The translations under genes and the position numbers were made by a program. Below are positions 34,362-43,684 of a DNA stretch of 64,000 nucleotides, piece by piece. Each line of letters starts with the position of its first letter. The stretch's first letter is position 1. The DNA comes from Microcaldota archaeon (GTDB taxonomy: Archaea > Micrarchaeota > Micrarchaeia > Micrarchaeales > Micrarchaeaceae): assembly GCA_021787495.1 (NCBI GenBank), contig JAJYLX010000001.1:185598-249597 (forward strand), written 5' to 3'. A model generated the notes under the pieces. The model had not been told where the DNA came from. It did not search any database and saw nothing but the letters and a program-made list of their open reading frames with translations.

Positions 34362-35981
34362 TCAGGCATTTGTGACCCCGTGAACGTACCTCTTGCCACG
34401 CAGCGCCGAGGCCACGGCGGCAATGCCTGACATCACGGCCGCGGCAATCAGCACTGCCTGCATCCCGTCAATGAACGGCCTGGCTATCAGGTTGGGGAAG
34501 AACTCGTTGCCTTCGAGCGTGGTCAGGTTCTCCTTCGGTATGGAGTCCTTCACGCTCTGCGGAAGCATCACATCCATCGGGTTGTAGCCGAGCAGCGCGG
34601 CGAATATCGCGGATGTCGGAGGCAGGCTAGATATGCTCTGCGCCGCTGCCGCAGGGACTCCCTGCGCAACAAGTCCCCCGTACATGTCAGTCGGGAGCTG
34701 CGCCCCGAACACCACTATCAGTATCGTGAAGAACGCGACCATGCTGATCAGCAGCGAAAGGTTAGTGAAGGTGGCCCTGATGCCAGAGGTCGCGCCCCTC
34801 CGCTCGGGCGGCACTGCGTTCATGACGGAGGTGGTGTTGGGCGCGGCGAACATGCCCTGCCCGACCCCAAGAACGAAGATTATGACGGCGAACTCCGGGA
34901 AGTAGAAGTTGGCGGGTAGGGTGGCCAGCGCGAGGAAGCCGATGACGTTCAACGCCATCCCGCCTGTCGCGAACAGCCTTGCGCCGTATTTGTCGGAAAG
35001 CTTGCCGGAGATCGGCCCCAGCGCGAGGAATCCGAGCATGAGCGGCACCATGTCTATGGCGGCCTGCAGCGGCGTGTTGACGAAGCTGACGCCATGGAGG
35101 GGCAGCCATATGCCCTGCAGCCATATGATGAGCATGAACTGCAGCCCTCCTCTCGCTATCCCCGATAGGAAGAGGCTGCTCACCCCTGCGGAGAACGCCC
35201 TTATCTTGAACAGGCCGAGATGGAGCATCGGGTCCTTGGCCCTGAGCTCGATGAGGACGAACAGCACCATGAGCGCGGCGCCGGCCGCGACGCCGCCTAT
35301 CACCAGAGGGTTCGACCAGCCGGTTGTGCTGCTCCCATAAGGCAGCAGCCCGTAGGTCATCGCTATGAGTATGAGCGTCAGCGAGAGCACGAAGGTGACG
35401 TTGCCCGCTATGTCGAGCCTCTGGCCCTTCTTTATTATGGCGATCTCGTGCAGGGCGAGGTAAGACCAGACGGCGCCGGCGATGCCGACGGGCACGCTTA
35501 TCAGGAAAATCAGATGCCAGTCGATTGCGGAGAGCACGCCCCCGACCAGCAGCCCGGCGACGCTGCCCAATATGAACGCTATCTGGTTTATGCCCATTGC
35601 CATCCCCCGCTCGTTGTGCGGGAAGGCGTCCGTCAGTATCGCCGTGCTGTTCGCGAACAGGAAGCCGCCGCCCAGCCCCTGCACCAGCCTGAATACTATC
35701 AGCATAAGGACGGCGAAAGTGCCGGTCAGGGTGTACGACACGACATACAGGAGCGTTGAGCCCACGGCGAATATCACGAAGCCTATGTTGTAGAGCCTGA
35801 CGCGGCCGAAGATGTCCGAAAGCCTGCCTATCGTTACCACCACGGCCGAAGACATTATTATGTAGCCGATGAGCAGCCATAGCAGGAGGTCGATGTTGGC
35901 TGGTATGAGCGGGTTGACCCCCAGTCCGTTGAATATGGCCGGCAGGGATATTATCAGTATGGAGCTGTCAATCGATGCCAT
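34362..35981 (-). CDS. MFS transporter, DHA2-like (14 TM)
   Basis: 539 residues from ATG 35981. Motifs are GRLSDIFGRVRLYNIG (MFS motif A), GLGGGFLFANS and GSVAGLLVGGVLSA (motif C). It is a proton-driven drug or metabolite exporter. The homologous reading frame continues upstream of ATG (EYKWTALSNTTLGSL) and only then would TM1 be complete. That extension has no ATG, GTG or TTG and begins at TGA-CTG (36140-36135). A CTG start at 36137 would add 52 residues, including a charged N-terminus. Confidence 0.9.
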   Translation of the reverse strand: MASIDSSILIISLPAIFNGLGVNPLIPANIDLLLWLLIGYIIMSSAVVVTIGRLSDIFGRVRLYNIGFVIFAVGSTLLYVVSYTLTGTFAVLMLIVFRLVQGLGGGFLFANSTAILTDAFPHNERGMAMGINQIAFILGSVAGLLVGGVLSAIDWHLIFLISVPVGIAGAVWSYLALHEIAIIKKGQRLDIAGNVTFVLSLTLILIAMTYGLLPYGSSTTGWSNPLVIGGVAAGAALMVLFVLIELRAKDPMLHLGLFKIRAFSAGVSSLFLSGIARGGLQFMLIIWLQGIWLPLHGVSFVNTPLQAAIDMVPLMLGFLALGPISGKLSDKYGARLFATGGMALNVIGFLALATLPANFYFPEFAVIIFVLGVGQGMFAAPNTTSVMNAVPPERRGATSGIRATFTNLSLLISMVAFFTILIVVFGAQLPTDMYGGLVAQGVPAAAAQSISSLPPTSAIFAALLGYNPMDVMLPQSVKDSIPKENLTTLEGNEFFPNLIARPFIDGMQAVLIAAAVMSGIAAVASALRGKRYVHGVTNA

Positions 35982-36245
35982 TAGCGACCCGAGGGTGGTG
36001 TTGGAGAGCGCGGTCCACTTGTACTCCCTGCCGAGCTTCCCCTCCTTTTCCCTCTCTTTCTTATCGTACCTTCTCTCCTCTGTCTCGAAGGCACCCTCGT
36101 CGGCGTACTTGTCATTATCCTGTTCTTGCTTGGCCAGTCAACCACTCAATTGCTATGCTTTGTGCGAACGCGACAGCTCAGCAAGAAAAGTAATCCGCAC
36201 AGATTTGTTTACGCAACTCACCCTTAAAATCATTGCGTTTGGAAC

Positions 36246-36359
36246 GGGCCTGGGGGGATTTGGACCCCCGACCATCACCTCTCTCCCCTCTTGATTAAAC
36301 TTCTTCATAAGAGGTTTGTTAGAAGGGTGCTGCTCTGTCCAAGCTGAGCTACAGGCCCA
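36246..36359 (-). tRNA. tRNA-Arg (UCU) with intron
   Basis: Read on the minus strand, the acceptor stem GGGCCTG/CAGGCCC is perfect. The D stem is GCTC/GAGC, and the T arm is GGGGG/CCCCC around TCCAAAT. The anticodon stem GCACC with loop CTTCTAA shows anticodon TCT. An intron of about 39 bases sits after the loop (canonical 37/38 site), before exon 2 GGTGA. The last anticodon-stem pair is G-A. No CCA is encoded. Confidence 0.9.
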
Positions 36360-36365
36360 CGGATT

Positions 36366-37187
36366 CTATTGTCTAATCAATGGGCTTTTCCTCTTATTAA
36401 CCTTGCCCTCTATCGCGAAGAACCGCTTCGTGTTCTCCACTATCGCCTTGCAGGCTTCCTCATACTTGATGCCCTTGGTCTCGGCTATGATCCTGACGGA
36501 CCTCTCGACATCATATGGCGTCTTGCCCACGATTGGGCAGTCGGTCTCGGCCATTATCTGCTGCAGGGGCACCCTCTCGATTGCCACGCGCCTCGCCGCG
36601 GACGGCACTGGGGGGATGGAGATCATATAGCCGAGCTTCACCACCTCATCTACGTGGCTGCCCGAACCAGAGAAGAAGTGGAGGTGCACCCTCTTCACGC
36701 GCTTCCTCCTTAGGATGGGAATCACAGCGTCCATGGAGTCACGCGCATGCACAGACACAGGCAGGTCGAGCTCATTCGCCAGGTCGAGCATGCGGCCGAA
36801 GACCACCCTCTGCATATCCCTCTCCTTTTCGGACTTGGCGAGCATGAAGTCGAGGCCTATCTCGCCTATCGCCACTATCCTGCGGCTGTTCTGCCTTATC
36901 ATGTCAACGTTGAAGTCCAGCTCCCTGTCCTGCATGCCGGGCACGTGCTCCGGGTCCACGCCGAGGGCCGGGAAGATGTTGACATTGTCCGCTATCTCGA
37001 GCGCCCTGGCGTTTGACCTCATATCAACCCCGTCAGTTATTATGGTGAGGACGCCCCTCCCTATCGATTCCCTCACCGCGGACAGGTCCGTGAATATGTC
37101 AAGGTGGCAGTGCGAGTCCGCGAGCTCGTTCCTGGTCAGGACCCTGTCCTGCTCCTTGGGGATTTGCCTTGTGGGCATAGAAATCAT
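36366..37187 (-). CDS. tatD: TatD-family metal-dependent hydrolase
   Basis: About 273 residues from ATG 37187; ATG 37178 is also possible. Metal ligands are seen in DSHCHLD (about residues 23-29), GEIGLDF (the conserved Glu), VSVHARD, HFFSG and ETDCP. TatD proteins are 3'-5' DNA/RNA exonucleases or related amidohydrolases. The far longer upstream frame lacks homology. The start lies about 24 bases from a divergent TATA box. The gene sits beside tRNA-Arg on the same strand. Confidence 0.9.
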   Translation of the reverse strand: MISMPTRQIPKEQDRVLTRNELADSHCHLDIFTDLSAVRESIGRGVLTIITDGVDMRSNARALEIADNVNIFPALGVDPEHVPGMQDRELDFNVDMIRQNSRRIVAIGEIGLDFMLAKSEKERDMQRVVFGRMLDLANELDLPVSVHARDSMDAVIPILRRKRVKRVHLHFFSGSGSHVDEVVKLGYMISIPPVPSAARRVAIERVPLQQIMAETDCPIVGKTPYDVERSVRIIAETKGIKYEEACKAIVENTKRFFAIEGKVNKRKSPLIRQ

Positions 37188-37206
37188 TCGGCTTTTCGCA
37201 GCACAA

Positions 37207-37216
37207 GATATATAAC
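37207..37216. promoter_or_regulatory. Divergent promoter of tatD and the thioredoxin-like gene
   Basis: GATATATAAC lies 60 bases between two divergent starts, about 24 bases from the tatD ATG and 35 from ATG 37248. It is a symmetric TATA element usable in both directions. Confidence 0.45.
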
Positions 37217-37247
37217 CTTTCGATGCCACACTACCTCGGCGTGTGAT

Positions 37248-38279
37248 ATGACAGAGGGAGAGACAAGGCACGCGGAAAGCCCGCGTTCCAGCATCAACAG
37301 GATAATGAGGATGAATTACATTCTGATGGCCATCATCGTTGTGATGCTCGCCTTCATAATATACATACTGTTGGGCTATTACGGCCGCACCCCGGCGACT
37401 ACGACCACAGCGACTACGGTTCCGCCTGTCCCCGCGAACGTATCCGAGTCTGGCTTCGGGCACACGATAGCCGGGATAAACAGGCCATTCAACTCCACTG
37501 AGCTTTCGATAATCAACGGCGCGCCAAACTCGTATTACGAGATTGCGGCGAAGATGCTGCTCAACGGCACGCTCACTAACTACGTGTGGAACAGGCCGGT
37601 CAACTCCTCCACGACGACAAATGGGTTTGTGGTTGGCGGCAGGCCCAGCGTCGTATACATAGGGGCGCTATCGTGCATCTACTGCGGCGAGAACAGGTGG
37701 GCCATGGCCCTTGCGCTCTCAAGGTTCGGCAGCTTCGGCAGCCTCTACTACGGATACAGCAGCTTCGGTGACGGCGACCTTCCGACCATATACTGGGAGC
37801 CCTACAATTACACCACATCTGCCGGCGTGGCGTACGGGAACGGCTACAGCAGCAACGTCGTCAACTTCATAAGCGCCGATTATGAGTCCCCGGTCACGCA
37901 GAACTTCCAGCTCCAGCCGATGGGGTATTTCATAAGCCATGCGCCGAACGGCACGGTCGCCAACGCCATCGAGTTCATGAACGAAACCAGGATGTTTCAG
38001 GGAACCCCATTCACGCTGTGGGGCAACTACCTGATGCCGGGAGCTGACGCGGTGGTCTTCGGCAACTATATGCCGAAGAACAGCACGCTGCCATTAGAGT
38101 ACATGACACATTCGCAGGTGCTCGGCCAGCTCGCCGGCTTCGACAGCCAGTTCGCATATTCCGAATACGCCGCCGCGGACGTCTATGCAGCTTTCGTGTG
38201 CGCCAGCACGGCGAATAGGCCGCAGTTCTGCTCGCTGCCGTCTATGCCTGCGCTTGAGAGCCTACTCGGACTGAGCTGA
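37248..38279 (+). CDS. Membrane-anchored thioredoxin-like protein (DUF929 type)
   Basis: About 343 residues from ATG 37248. One TM helix (about residues 25-47) and a Thr/Pro-rich linker lead to a domain outside the membrane. That domain has VVYIGALSCIYCGENRWAM, a thioredoxin-like CxxC motif. DUF929 proteins of archaea look like this. There are many N-glycosylation sequons. It may act in redox folding at the cell surface. Its stop overlaps the V4R gene start (TGATG). Confidence 0.78.
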   Translation: MTEGETRHAESPRSSINRIMRMNYILMAIIVVMLAFIIYILLGYYGRTPATTTTATTVPPVPANVSESGFGHTIAGINRPFNSTELSIINGAPNSYYEIAAKMLLNGTLTNYVWNRPVNSSTTTNGFVVGGRPSVVYIGALSCIYCGENRWAMALALSRFGSFGSLYYGYSSFGDGDLPTIYWEPYNYTTSAGVAYGNGYSSNVVNFISADYESPVTQNFQLQPMGYFISHAPNGTVANAIEFMNETRMFQGTPFTLWGNYLMPGADAVVFGNYMPKNSTLPLEYMTHSQVLGQLAGFDSQFAYSEYAAADVYAAFVCASTANRPQFCSLPSMPALESLLGLS

Positions 38280-39295
38280 TGGCCTGGAAGAGAAAAACGG
38301 CGAGGTCTTGGTCCTCCAGGGGGAGGGCGACGAAGGTTAAACCAAGGCACCGCAGCGCAAGGGCGGTACGCCGCTCCCTGGCGCCGCGCGCGCATTCCGT
38401 CCTCCAGCAGCTCCCTCGCCCCTATGAGTATGAGGACGTGCTGCTCAACGCGGTGGTGCACGGGACCGGCGAGCAGCTCGGCCCGGACAGCGCCGTCATC
38501 GTCGACGCGATTGCATCGATGACGCCGTCGCTCCGCGCCCTGCACTTCGGCAGGGGCATGCGCTCAGGCAGGGCGCTCTACTCCCTCTGCGCCAGGCTGG
38601 GCGAGCACAGGGACGCGATGCTCTGCCTGCCTGATTTCATGGAGCACGCGGGCTATTCTGACGTAAGGTTCGAGCGGCTCGGGGCCCTTTTCAGGGTTGT
38701 GATGCGGGCCAGCGGGCCGGACATTAGCGGCGCTAACGTGCACACATTCGAGGCCGGGCTACTGTCCGGATTCATGGGCGCCGCCGAAGGGCGCCGCGTC
38801 GTCGTGTCCGAGACGTCGTGCTCGCTCAACGGCTCGGACCACTGCGTCTTCGAGCCCGCGCCACCGCGCCAAGGCCGGGTGAAGCTCGAATCCGCGATGC
38901 ACAGCATAGCGTCGCACCTGGCATCGGGGAGAGATGACCGTAAGGTTATAAATAGGTATTACTGCAATCTACTCTGGGGCACCCTCCTCAATGCTGAATA
39001 CGATTCGGAGATGAGGGGAGTGGTGCGCTATTGCGGTGCAGTCATGCGCGTCGCGCTCGAGGGCCTTGACCGCGACCCAATTAAGGAGGCAAAATCGGTA
39101 GTCGAAATGCTGGGCCTTGGGAAGGTTGAGGTTTCAAATGGCAAAAGGTTCAGCGCGAGCATCAGCTTCGACTCCGTGTCCGCGAAGCGCTCATTTATGG
39201 AGATGTCTATGTCTTTTCTCTCCGGCCTGCTCGGCGGCGCGCCCGTCGAGATAACCGAGGCCGCGTCCTCATACTCCATCTCGGTGCAGCAGTGA
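38279..39295 (+). CDS. V4R-domain protein
   Basis: 338 residues. The N-terminus is very basic (about residues 1-40). The V4R (4-vinyl reductase) domain lies around residues 60-200 and ends in VSETSCSLNGSDHCVFEP with two conserved Cys. V4R domains bind small hydrophobic ligands or metals. The C-terminal half (about 220-338) is unassigned, with an alpha/beta pattern. It is translationally coupled between the thioredoxin-like gene and secY. Confidence 0.75.
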   Translation: MAWKRKTARSWSSRGRATKVKPRHRSARAVRRSLAPRAHSVLQQLPRPYEYEDVLLNAVVHGTGEQLGPDSAVIVDAIASMTPSLRALHFGRGMRSGRALYSLCARLGEHRDAMLCLPDFMEHAGYSDVRFERLGALFRVVMRASGPDISGANVHTFEAGLLSGFMGAAEGRRVVVSETSCSLNGSDHCVFEPAPPRQGRVKLESAMHSIASHLASGRDDRKVINRYYCNLLWGTLLNAEYDSEMRGVVRYCGAVMRVALEGLDRDPIKEAKSVVEMLGLGKVEVSNGKRFSASISFDSVSAKRSFMEMSMSFLSGLLGGAPVEITEAASSYSISVQQ

Positions 39296-39305
39296 CGGTG
39301 TTACA

Positions 39306-40769
39306 TTGGCCCTGGAATTCATGGATGGAATCTCGAAGTTCCTGCCTGGAGTGAAGGGTCCGTCGAGGCCGCTCTCACTCAGGGAGAAGATGTACTGGAC
39401 CGCCGGCATACTCGCGGTCTATTTCCTGCTCTACAACATCAATGCGTACGGGGTCAGTACCGCTCCGACGTCGTCGGAGCTGCAGCTCGTCAGCATAATC
39501 TTCGCCGCCAAGATAGGCAGCGTCATCACCGTGGGGATAGGCCCGATAGTGCTCGCCAGCATACTGCTGCAGCTCGTGGCCGGATCCGGTCTGATGAAGA
39601 TAGACATGAACGACATGCAGCAGAAGGCGCGGTTCCAGGCGCTGCAGAAGCTGATAGCGATAGTCGTCGCGTTCATAGAGGCGTTCGTCTACTCTATAAG
39701 CGGGTTCGTCCCGGTCGCGTCGGCGCAGTTCGTCGGCATAGTCGTAGTGCAGCTGGCCATAGGCGCCATCACCGTCCTGTACATGGACGAGATGATGAGC
39801 AAGTACGGCATAACGTCCGGGATCAACCTGTTCATAGCGAGCGGCGTCTCGTACGCGATAATAGCTGGCACCGCGACGATACTCTTCCCGGAGGCAGCGG
39901 CGGCAATAGCCGCGGGAGGGGCCGCGGCGATATCCAACGCGGTGCTGGTCTTCGCGCCGCTGTTCTTCGCGATACTGATCTTCATGGTCAGCATCTACGC
40001 CTATGAGACGAAGGTCGAGCTCCCGCTGTCGTTCGAGCAGCTGCGCGGGGTAGGCGGCCGTCTGCCGATACCGTTCCTGTACGTGTCGGTCCTTCCGGTA
40101 ATCCTCGCCTCCGCGCTGGAGCTGAGCCTTACGGTCTGGTTCCGGTTCCTAGCGGGCGTGACCGGGACGTTCGCGAACCTCGCGAGGTTCTTCGCTTACT
40201 ACCAGCCGGTGGGCACGGTCGGGGGAGGGAGTTCGCTGCAGCTCGTCGGGGGTCTTACGTACCTGATATCACCCTCGTTCCCGCTGCCGTATTCCGCCCC
40301 GCTCGGAATAGGCGGCTACGGACCGTACTTCAGCTACCTGCTCACGCACACGAGCCAGCTCATACTCCCATGGGGCGGCATGCTGTTCGTGCCGGAATGG
40401 ATGCATGTCATAATCTACACGGTCGTGCTCGTCGTGCTCTGTGTCATCTTCGGAAAGTTCTGGATAACGATGGCGGGACAGAGCCCGAAGGACGTAGCGG
40501 AGCAGATAGGCAGCATGGGCTGGCAGATCCCGGGATTCAGGAGGGACCCGCGCATACTCGAGCAGCTGCTCAACCGTTACATACCTACGATAACGATACT
40601 GGGAAGCATCTTCGTGGGATTATTGGCGGCGTTAGCCACGCTCACCGGAGCCGTAGGCACCGGCATGGGCATACTGCTTACCGTCGGCATAATCTACATG
40701 CTCTACCAGCAGCTCGAGCAGGAGAGGTTGTTCGAAACCTATCCGTTGCTCGAAAAGATAATGAAATGA
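39306..40769 (+). CDS. secY: Preprotein translocase subunit SecY
   Basis: 487 residues from TTG 39306 with ten TM helices. The N-terminal PSRPLSLREKMYWTAGI and the cytoplasmic loop YAYETKVELPLSFEQLRGVGGRLPIPF (first 20 residues checked) match archaeal SecY. It forms the protein-conducting channel with SecE and SecG/Secβ. It is placed outside the ribosomal operon, which is unusual, and follows the V4R gene by 10 bases. Confidence 0.96.
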   Translation: MALEFMDGISKFLPGVKGPSRPLSLREKMYWTAGILAVYFLLYNINAYGVSTAPTSSELQLVSIIFAAKIGSVITVGIGPIVLASILLQLVAGSGLMKIDMNDMQQKARFQALQKLIAIVVAFIEAFVYSISGFVPVASAQFVGIVVVQLAIGAITVLYMDEMMSKYGITSGINLFIASGVSYAIIAGTATILFPEAAAAIAAGGAAAISNAVLVFAPLFFAILIFMVSIYAYETKVELPLSFEQLRGVGGRLPIPFLYVSVLPVILASALELSLTVWFRFLAGVTGTFANLARFFAYYQPVGTVGGGSSLQLVGGLTYLISPSFPLPYSAPLGIGGYGPYFSYLLTHTSQLILPWGGMLFVPEWMHVIIYTVVLVVLCVIFGKFWITMAGQSPKDVAEQIGSMGWQIPGFRRDPRILEQLLNRYIPTITILGSIFVGLLAALATLTGAVGTGMGILLTVGIIYMLYQQLEQERLFETYPLLEKIMK

Positions 40770-40949
40770 GCGGAATGAGCTGGCCTGTCTCCCTCCCTAC
40801 CTGCGCAGTCCCGGCTGGCCGCGCTCTCCTCTCTCCGCGGCCTTCGCCCCCTGCCTGGAGCGGTCTGCCTGCGCTATCTTGAACCACTCGTCTATATAAT
40901 GTCATGGGGCACTTCGACGTTTGTGGTAGGTCCGAGCAGCCGGTGCCGC

Positions 40950-41522
40950 TCACCTCCCGTCCTTCCTCAGCTTCGGCAGGTCGACTATCGCCGTGCCCGC
41001 GAGTATCGTCGGGTTCTGTATTATCTCGTACTTGCAGTGCTCCTCGTCGCCGTTCGTATCCCTGTCGCCGTTGATGCGCATCGCCGCCGGGCCCGGCCCC
41101 TTGCCGCCGTACACTACGGCCCTCTGCTCTTTCGGCAGCCCCCTCCATGACGACTCGGAGACCCTGGTGAACTCCCCGTTCTCTGGATTTACCATATAGT
41201 ATCCGGTCCTCATCCAGAGTAGGTGGTCCATCCAGTAGCTGTTGCCCTTCAGCCTCTCGAACCCTTCCGGACTGTTCGCCTCCATGACGAGCTCCTTCCT
41301 CGAAGCGAACCTTCCGCCGCGCTCCGCGGCCAAGGCCCTCGAGGTGCCATAATCGTGCTTCTCGGCGTCGACGACCCTGACATGGCCGGAGATGGCAGCC
41401 GTGCCCCTCACGGCATTTGCCGAATCTCGCGCGGTCTCCAATGTTCCACCCGTCCTATCATTCTTTTCCGCAGTATTTCTGTGTTTCGGTGCCGCGCGGG
41501 CATCCCGATACACCCGCGTCAC
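40950..41522 (-). CDS. Hypothetical protein
   Basis: 190 residues from GTG 41522, which overlaps the upstream stop as GTGA. It is soluble and charged. The C-terminal half holds an aromatic segment (GNSYWMDHLLWMRTGYYMV) and ends in AIVDLPKLRKDGR. No known family. It is second in a two-gene operon driven from the TATA box near 42063. The 180 bases between it and secY contain nothing I can identify. Confidence 0.6.
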   Translation of the reverse strand: MTRVYRDARAAPKHRNTAEKNDRTGGTLETARDSANAVRGTAAISGHVRVVDAEKHDYGTSRALAAERGGRFASRKELVMEANSPEGFERLKGNSYWMDHLLWMRTGYYMVNPENGEFTRVSESSWRGLPKEQRAVVYGGKGPGPAAMRINGDRDTNGDEEHCKYEIIQNPTILAGTAIVDLPKLRKDGR

Positions 41523-42019
41523 CTGCGCTCGGCCCCGCGCCCGTCGGTCCTCAGCGCCAAGCCCCTCTCCAGCCCATCCAGCATCCTGCAGCCTTCCCTG
41601 AGCTTTTTGGCGATTCCATACGAGAGCGCGGTCCCGGACCTTTCGGCGTTCCTGGCCTCGCCGATTATCCTGCTCTTGGCGACCGCCATGACGTCCCTCA
41701 GCGGTTCCGGGTCGGCGCCGCGCGCGCGCCAGTTGCGCGAGAAGAACATCACCGTCCCGAAAAGCATGTCCAGCCCCTCTGGCATGCGGGGCGTCGAGAG
41801 CACCTCATCGCGGAGCGCAGCCACGAGGTCCGCCTCGGCCTTCCTGCCGGAATCCCTGTAACCGCCAGCAAGCCTGTCGAAGGCGCTACCGTCCAGGCAG
41901 CGTATTGTCACGAACGAGAGCTTCGCCAGGTCGAGGGCGCTGGCCCCGGCGCGCTGGCGCTCCCTGCCAAACATCTCCGTCTGCCCCGCCAGCCCTGCCA
42001 CGCACCCGTCAAGGTTCAT
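41519..42019 (-). CDS. Hypothetical helical protein
   Basis: About 166 residues from ATG 42019; GTG 42028 adds three. Mainly alpha-helical, soluble and Arg-rich, with KLREGCRMLDGLERGL at the C-terminus. No family recognised. A TATA box (GTTATATATT, 42058-42068 on this strand) lies 30-40 bases upstream and supports the strand choice, since longer frames on the other strand are shadows. It is coupled to the 190-residue gene. Confidence 0.6.
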   Translation of the reverse strand: MNLDGCVAGLAGQTEMFGRERQRAGASALDLAKLSFVTIRCLDGSAFDRLAGGYRDSGRKAEADLVAALRDEVLSTPRMPEGLDMLFGTVMFFSRNWRARGADPEPLRDVMAVAKSRIIGEARNAERSGTALSYGIAKKLREGCRMLDGLERGLALRTDGRGAERR

Positions 42020-42094
42020 AGTGCGCACAATCCCACTGCCAATGCTTCCGCATCAAGAATATATAACTGTTGCAATGCATTTCATGGCGCGTGG

Positions 42095-42613
42095 TCAACG
42101 CCCCGGCCGGGTCATGCGCCGCAGCAAGGAGAAAGCTGGCGCCATCGACGCGGACAGGCCCATCGCGCGGCAGCTCGCCCTTGCGGGCGCCAGATTCGTC
42201 TCGTAAGTGTTGAGGTTTATCGACACCTTCTGCTTGGCCTGGTCGTTCCGCGATGCAAGGTAGAGCGGGCCGTATATTGACACTGTGTAGTTCGCCATCT
42301 CTTTGTAAGGCTCTTCCAGGTACGAAACCTGGAAATAGCTGCCGGCGCCCCTTATGCCCTGCTCTAGCTTCTCGATGATCTTCGCCTTGCCGGCTGTGCA
42401 GGTGCTGTTGAGCACGAAGCCCAGGTCCTCGGAGAACCTTCCGGAGGAGCAGAGCTTGGATATCGCAGTGCCCCCTCTCAAGACGGTTTCGTCCCCGATG
42501 GCAGAGTAGATGCTGCGGAGCAGCACGTCCTGCAGGTAGTCCTTCTCGGCCTGCTGCGGCAGCGGGAAGCCGAGAAGCTTCGCATATCCCCTCCATTCGT
42601 CTACCTCCGTCAT
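42095..42613 (-). pseudogene. AbiEii-type nucleotidyltransferase toxin, C-terminally truncated
   Basis: 172 residues. The signature VLRGGTAISKLCSSGRFSEDL (about residues 44-64) contains the G-S-like nucleotidyltransferase motif and the RFSEDL acidic pair of the AbiEii/AbiGii family. Full-length toxins run about 250 or more residues with a conserved second half that is absent here; the end (LLRRMTRPGR) looks unrelated. It lies 30 bases after the antitoxin remnant. Probably inactive. Confidence 0.75.
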
Positions 42614-42642
42614 TCACTCACCAATGTTTGTCTCCAACACCT

Positions 42643-43210
42643 CTAGCCTCCTGAGCAGTGCCCTTGACCCCACACCTTCTCCGCATAATCTGCAACCTTC
42701 GCCCTATTGAGCTTTTTCTGCCTAACCGCGGCCTCCATGGCCTCGCCGAGCTCCCTGCTGGGCTGCCTCAAGTAAAGCGCGTCGACGAACGCCTTCTCGA
42801 GATCCGCGATGTTGGTGCCTCCCTCCCTGTGGAAGCCGAACATACACTCCCGCTTTACCATTCTAAACACGATCTTCGCGCCTCCCCTAAGCGTTAACCG
42901 GCCTGTGCCTCTTTGATGTGATTACATCTATCAGAATAGGTACCTGCGTGGTGACCCCATAGTAGCTGAGCGCCGCCATGAGGCTCACGTATGACGGCTG
43001 TACTATGTTCGATGCGGTTTCGAGCACGCCAGCGCTCTCCGTGCAGTAGATGCCCCTCTCCACCCTGTGGATTGCGTTCCTCGAGACCATGCGTGATAGC
43101 AGCAGCTTCACATAAGACCTTCTCTTGCCGAGCACCCCGACCGCATCGTTGAAAGTGAATACGTGCATGCCTTTCTCTGTGAATGTGGCCACTAGATCTG
43201 CGAATTGCAT
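42643..43210 (-). pseudogene. AbiEi-type antitoxin/regulator, frameshifted
   Basis: The first 107 codons (43210-42887) hold a winged helix (FNDAVGVLGKRRSYVKLLLSR) and GIYCTESAG, then stop after SKRHRPVNA. The neighbouring frame continues the same domain as GGAKIVFRMVKRECMFGF and IADLEKAFVDALYL to 42643, a typical AbiEi C-terminus. A single-base shift near 42890 would restore one protein. The likely ATG is at 43210 with a TATA element at about 43228-43238. Confidence 0.8.
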
Positions 43211-43255
43211 AAGGAATCCCGGCTACAAAGATATTTACGTTTTATGTAACATTGG

Positions 43256-43271
43256 TTATCAAAAGTGATAA
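43256..43271. promoter_or_regulatory. Inverted repeat upstream of the AbiEi gene
   Basis: TTATCA-AAAG-TGATAA. AbiEi antitoxins are known to repress their own operons by binding inverted repeats in this position. The surrounding stretch 43211-43684 holds no gene I can support apart from this site and the repeat boxes at 43572 onward. Confidence 0.5.
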
Positions 43272-43684
43272 CTATTGATACATGAATTAGGCATTTGACC
43301 GCTTACGAGTGCCAGACGAACGTCATCAGGGAGTAAATCGACATGTATGTGGCGAGGGTGGAGAGGCCGGGGCAGATTCGGCCGCACACCTCCGGGCTGC
43401 CCACGGAGACCGTATAAGGGGCAGACGGGCAACGACTGCAAAACTGTAGCACCGCAAGCGGAGTGCTTGTGCAATGGTCGAACGCTGGCGGAAGGTATAA
43501 AAGGGTTAGGAGCGTGTGTCAAAGTGGGTAGTAATATGAAGATTCCTGGTGGAAGTGATAACGGCTGAGGGCTTGTCCGCAAAAGCCTATTTTCGCCCCG
43601 ACGGCAGCGACTTTGTGGACAAGTCGCCGACTTTCTGGACAACTTCAAAACCGAGCCGAGAGGCTATTCTGATTAGGTGAGAAA

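Noticed and set aside
40770..40949. Extra gene between secY and the hypothetical pair
   Set aside because: Frames here only continue shadows; no start, motif or promoter could be found.
41223..42280. Long plus-strand frames over 41.2-42.3 kb
   Set aside because: They are shadows of the minus-strand pair, which has a TATA box at 42058-42068, a GTGA overlap and better composition.
43347..43568. 73-codon plus-strand frame between the AbiE remnant and the island
   Set aside because: Low-complexity Gly/Arg content, no family resemblance and no clear promoter; it may only be open by chance.
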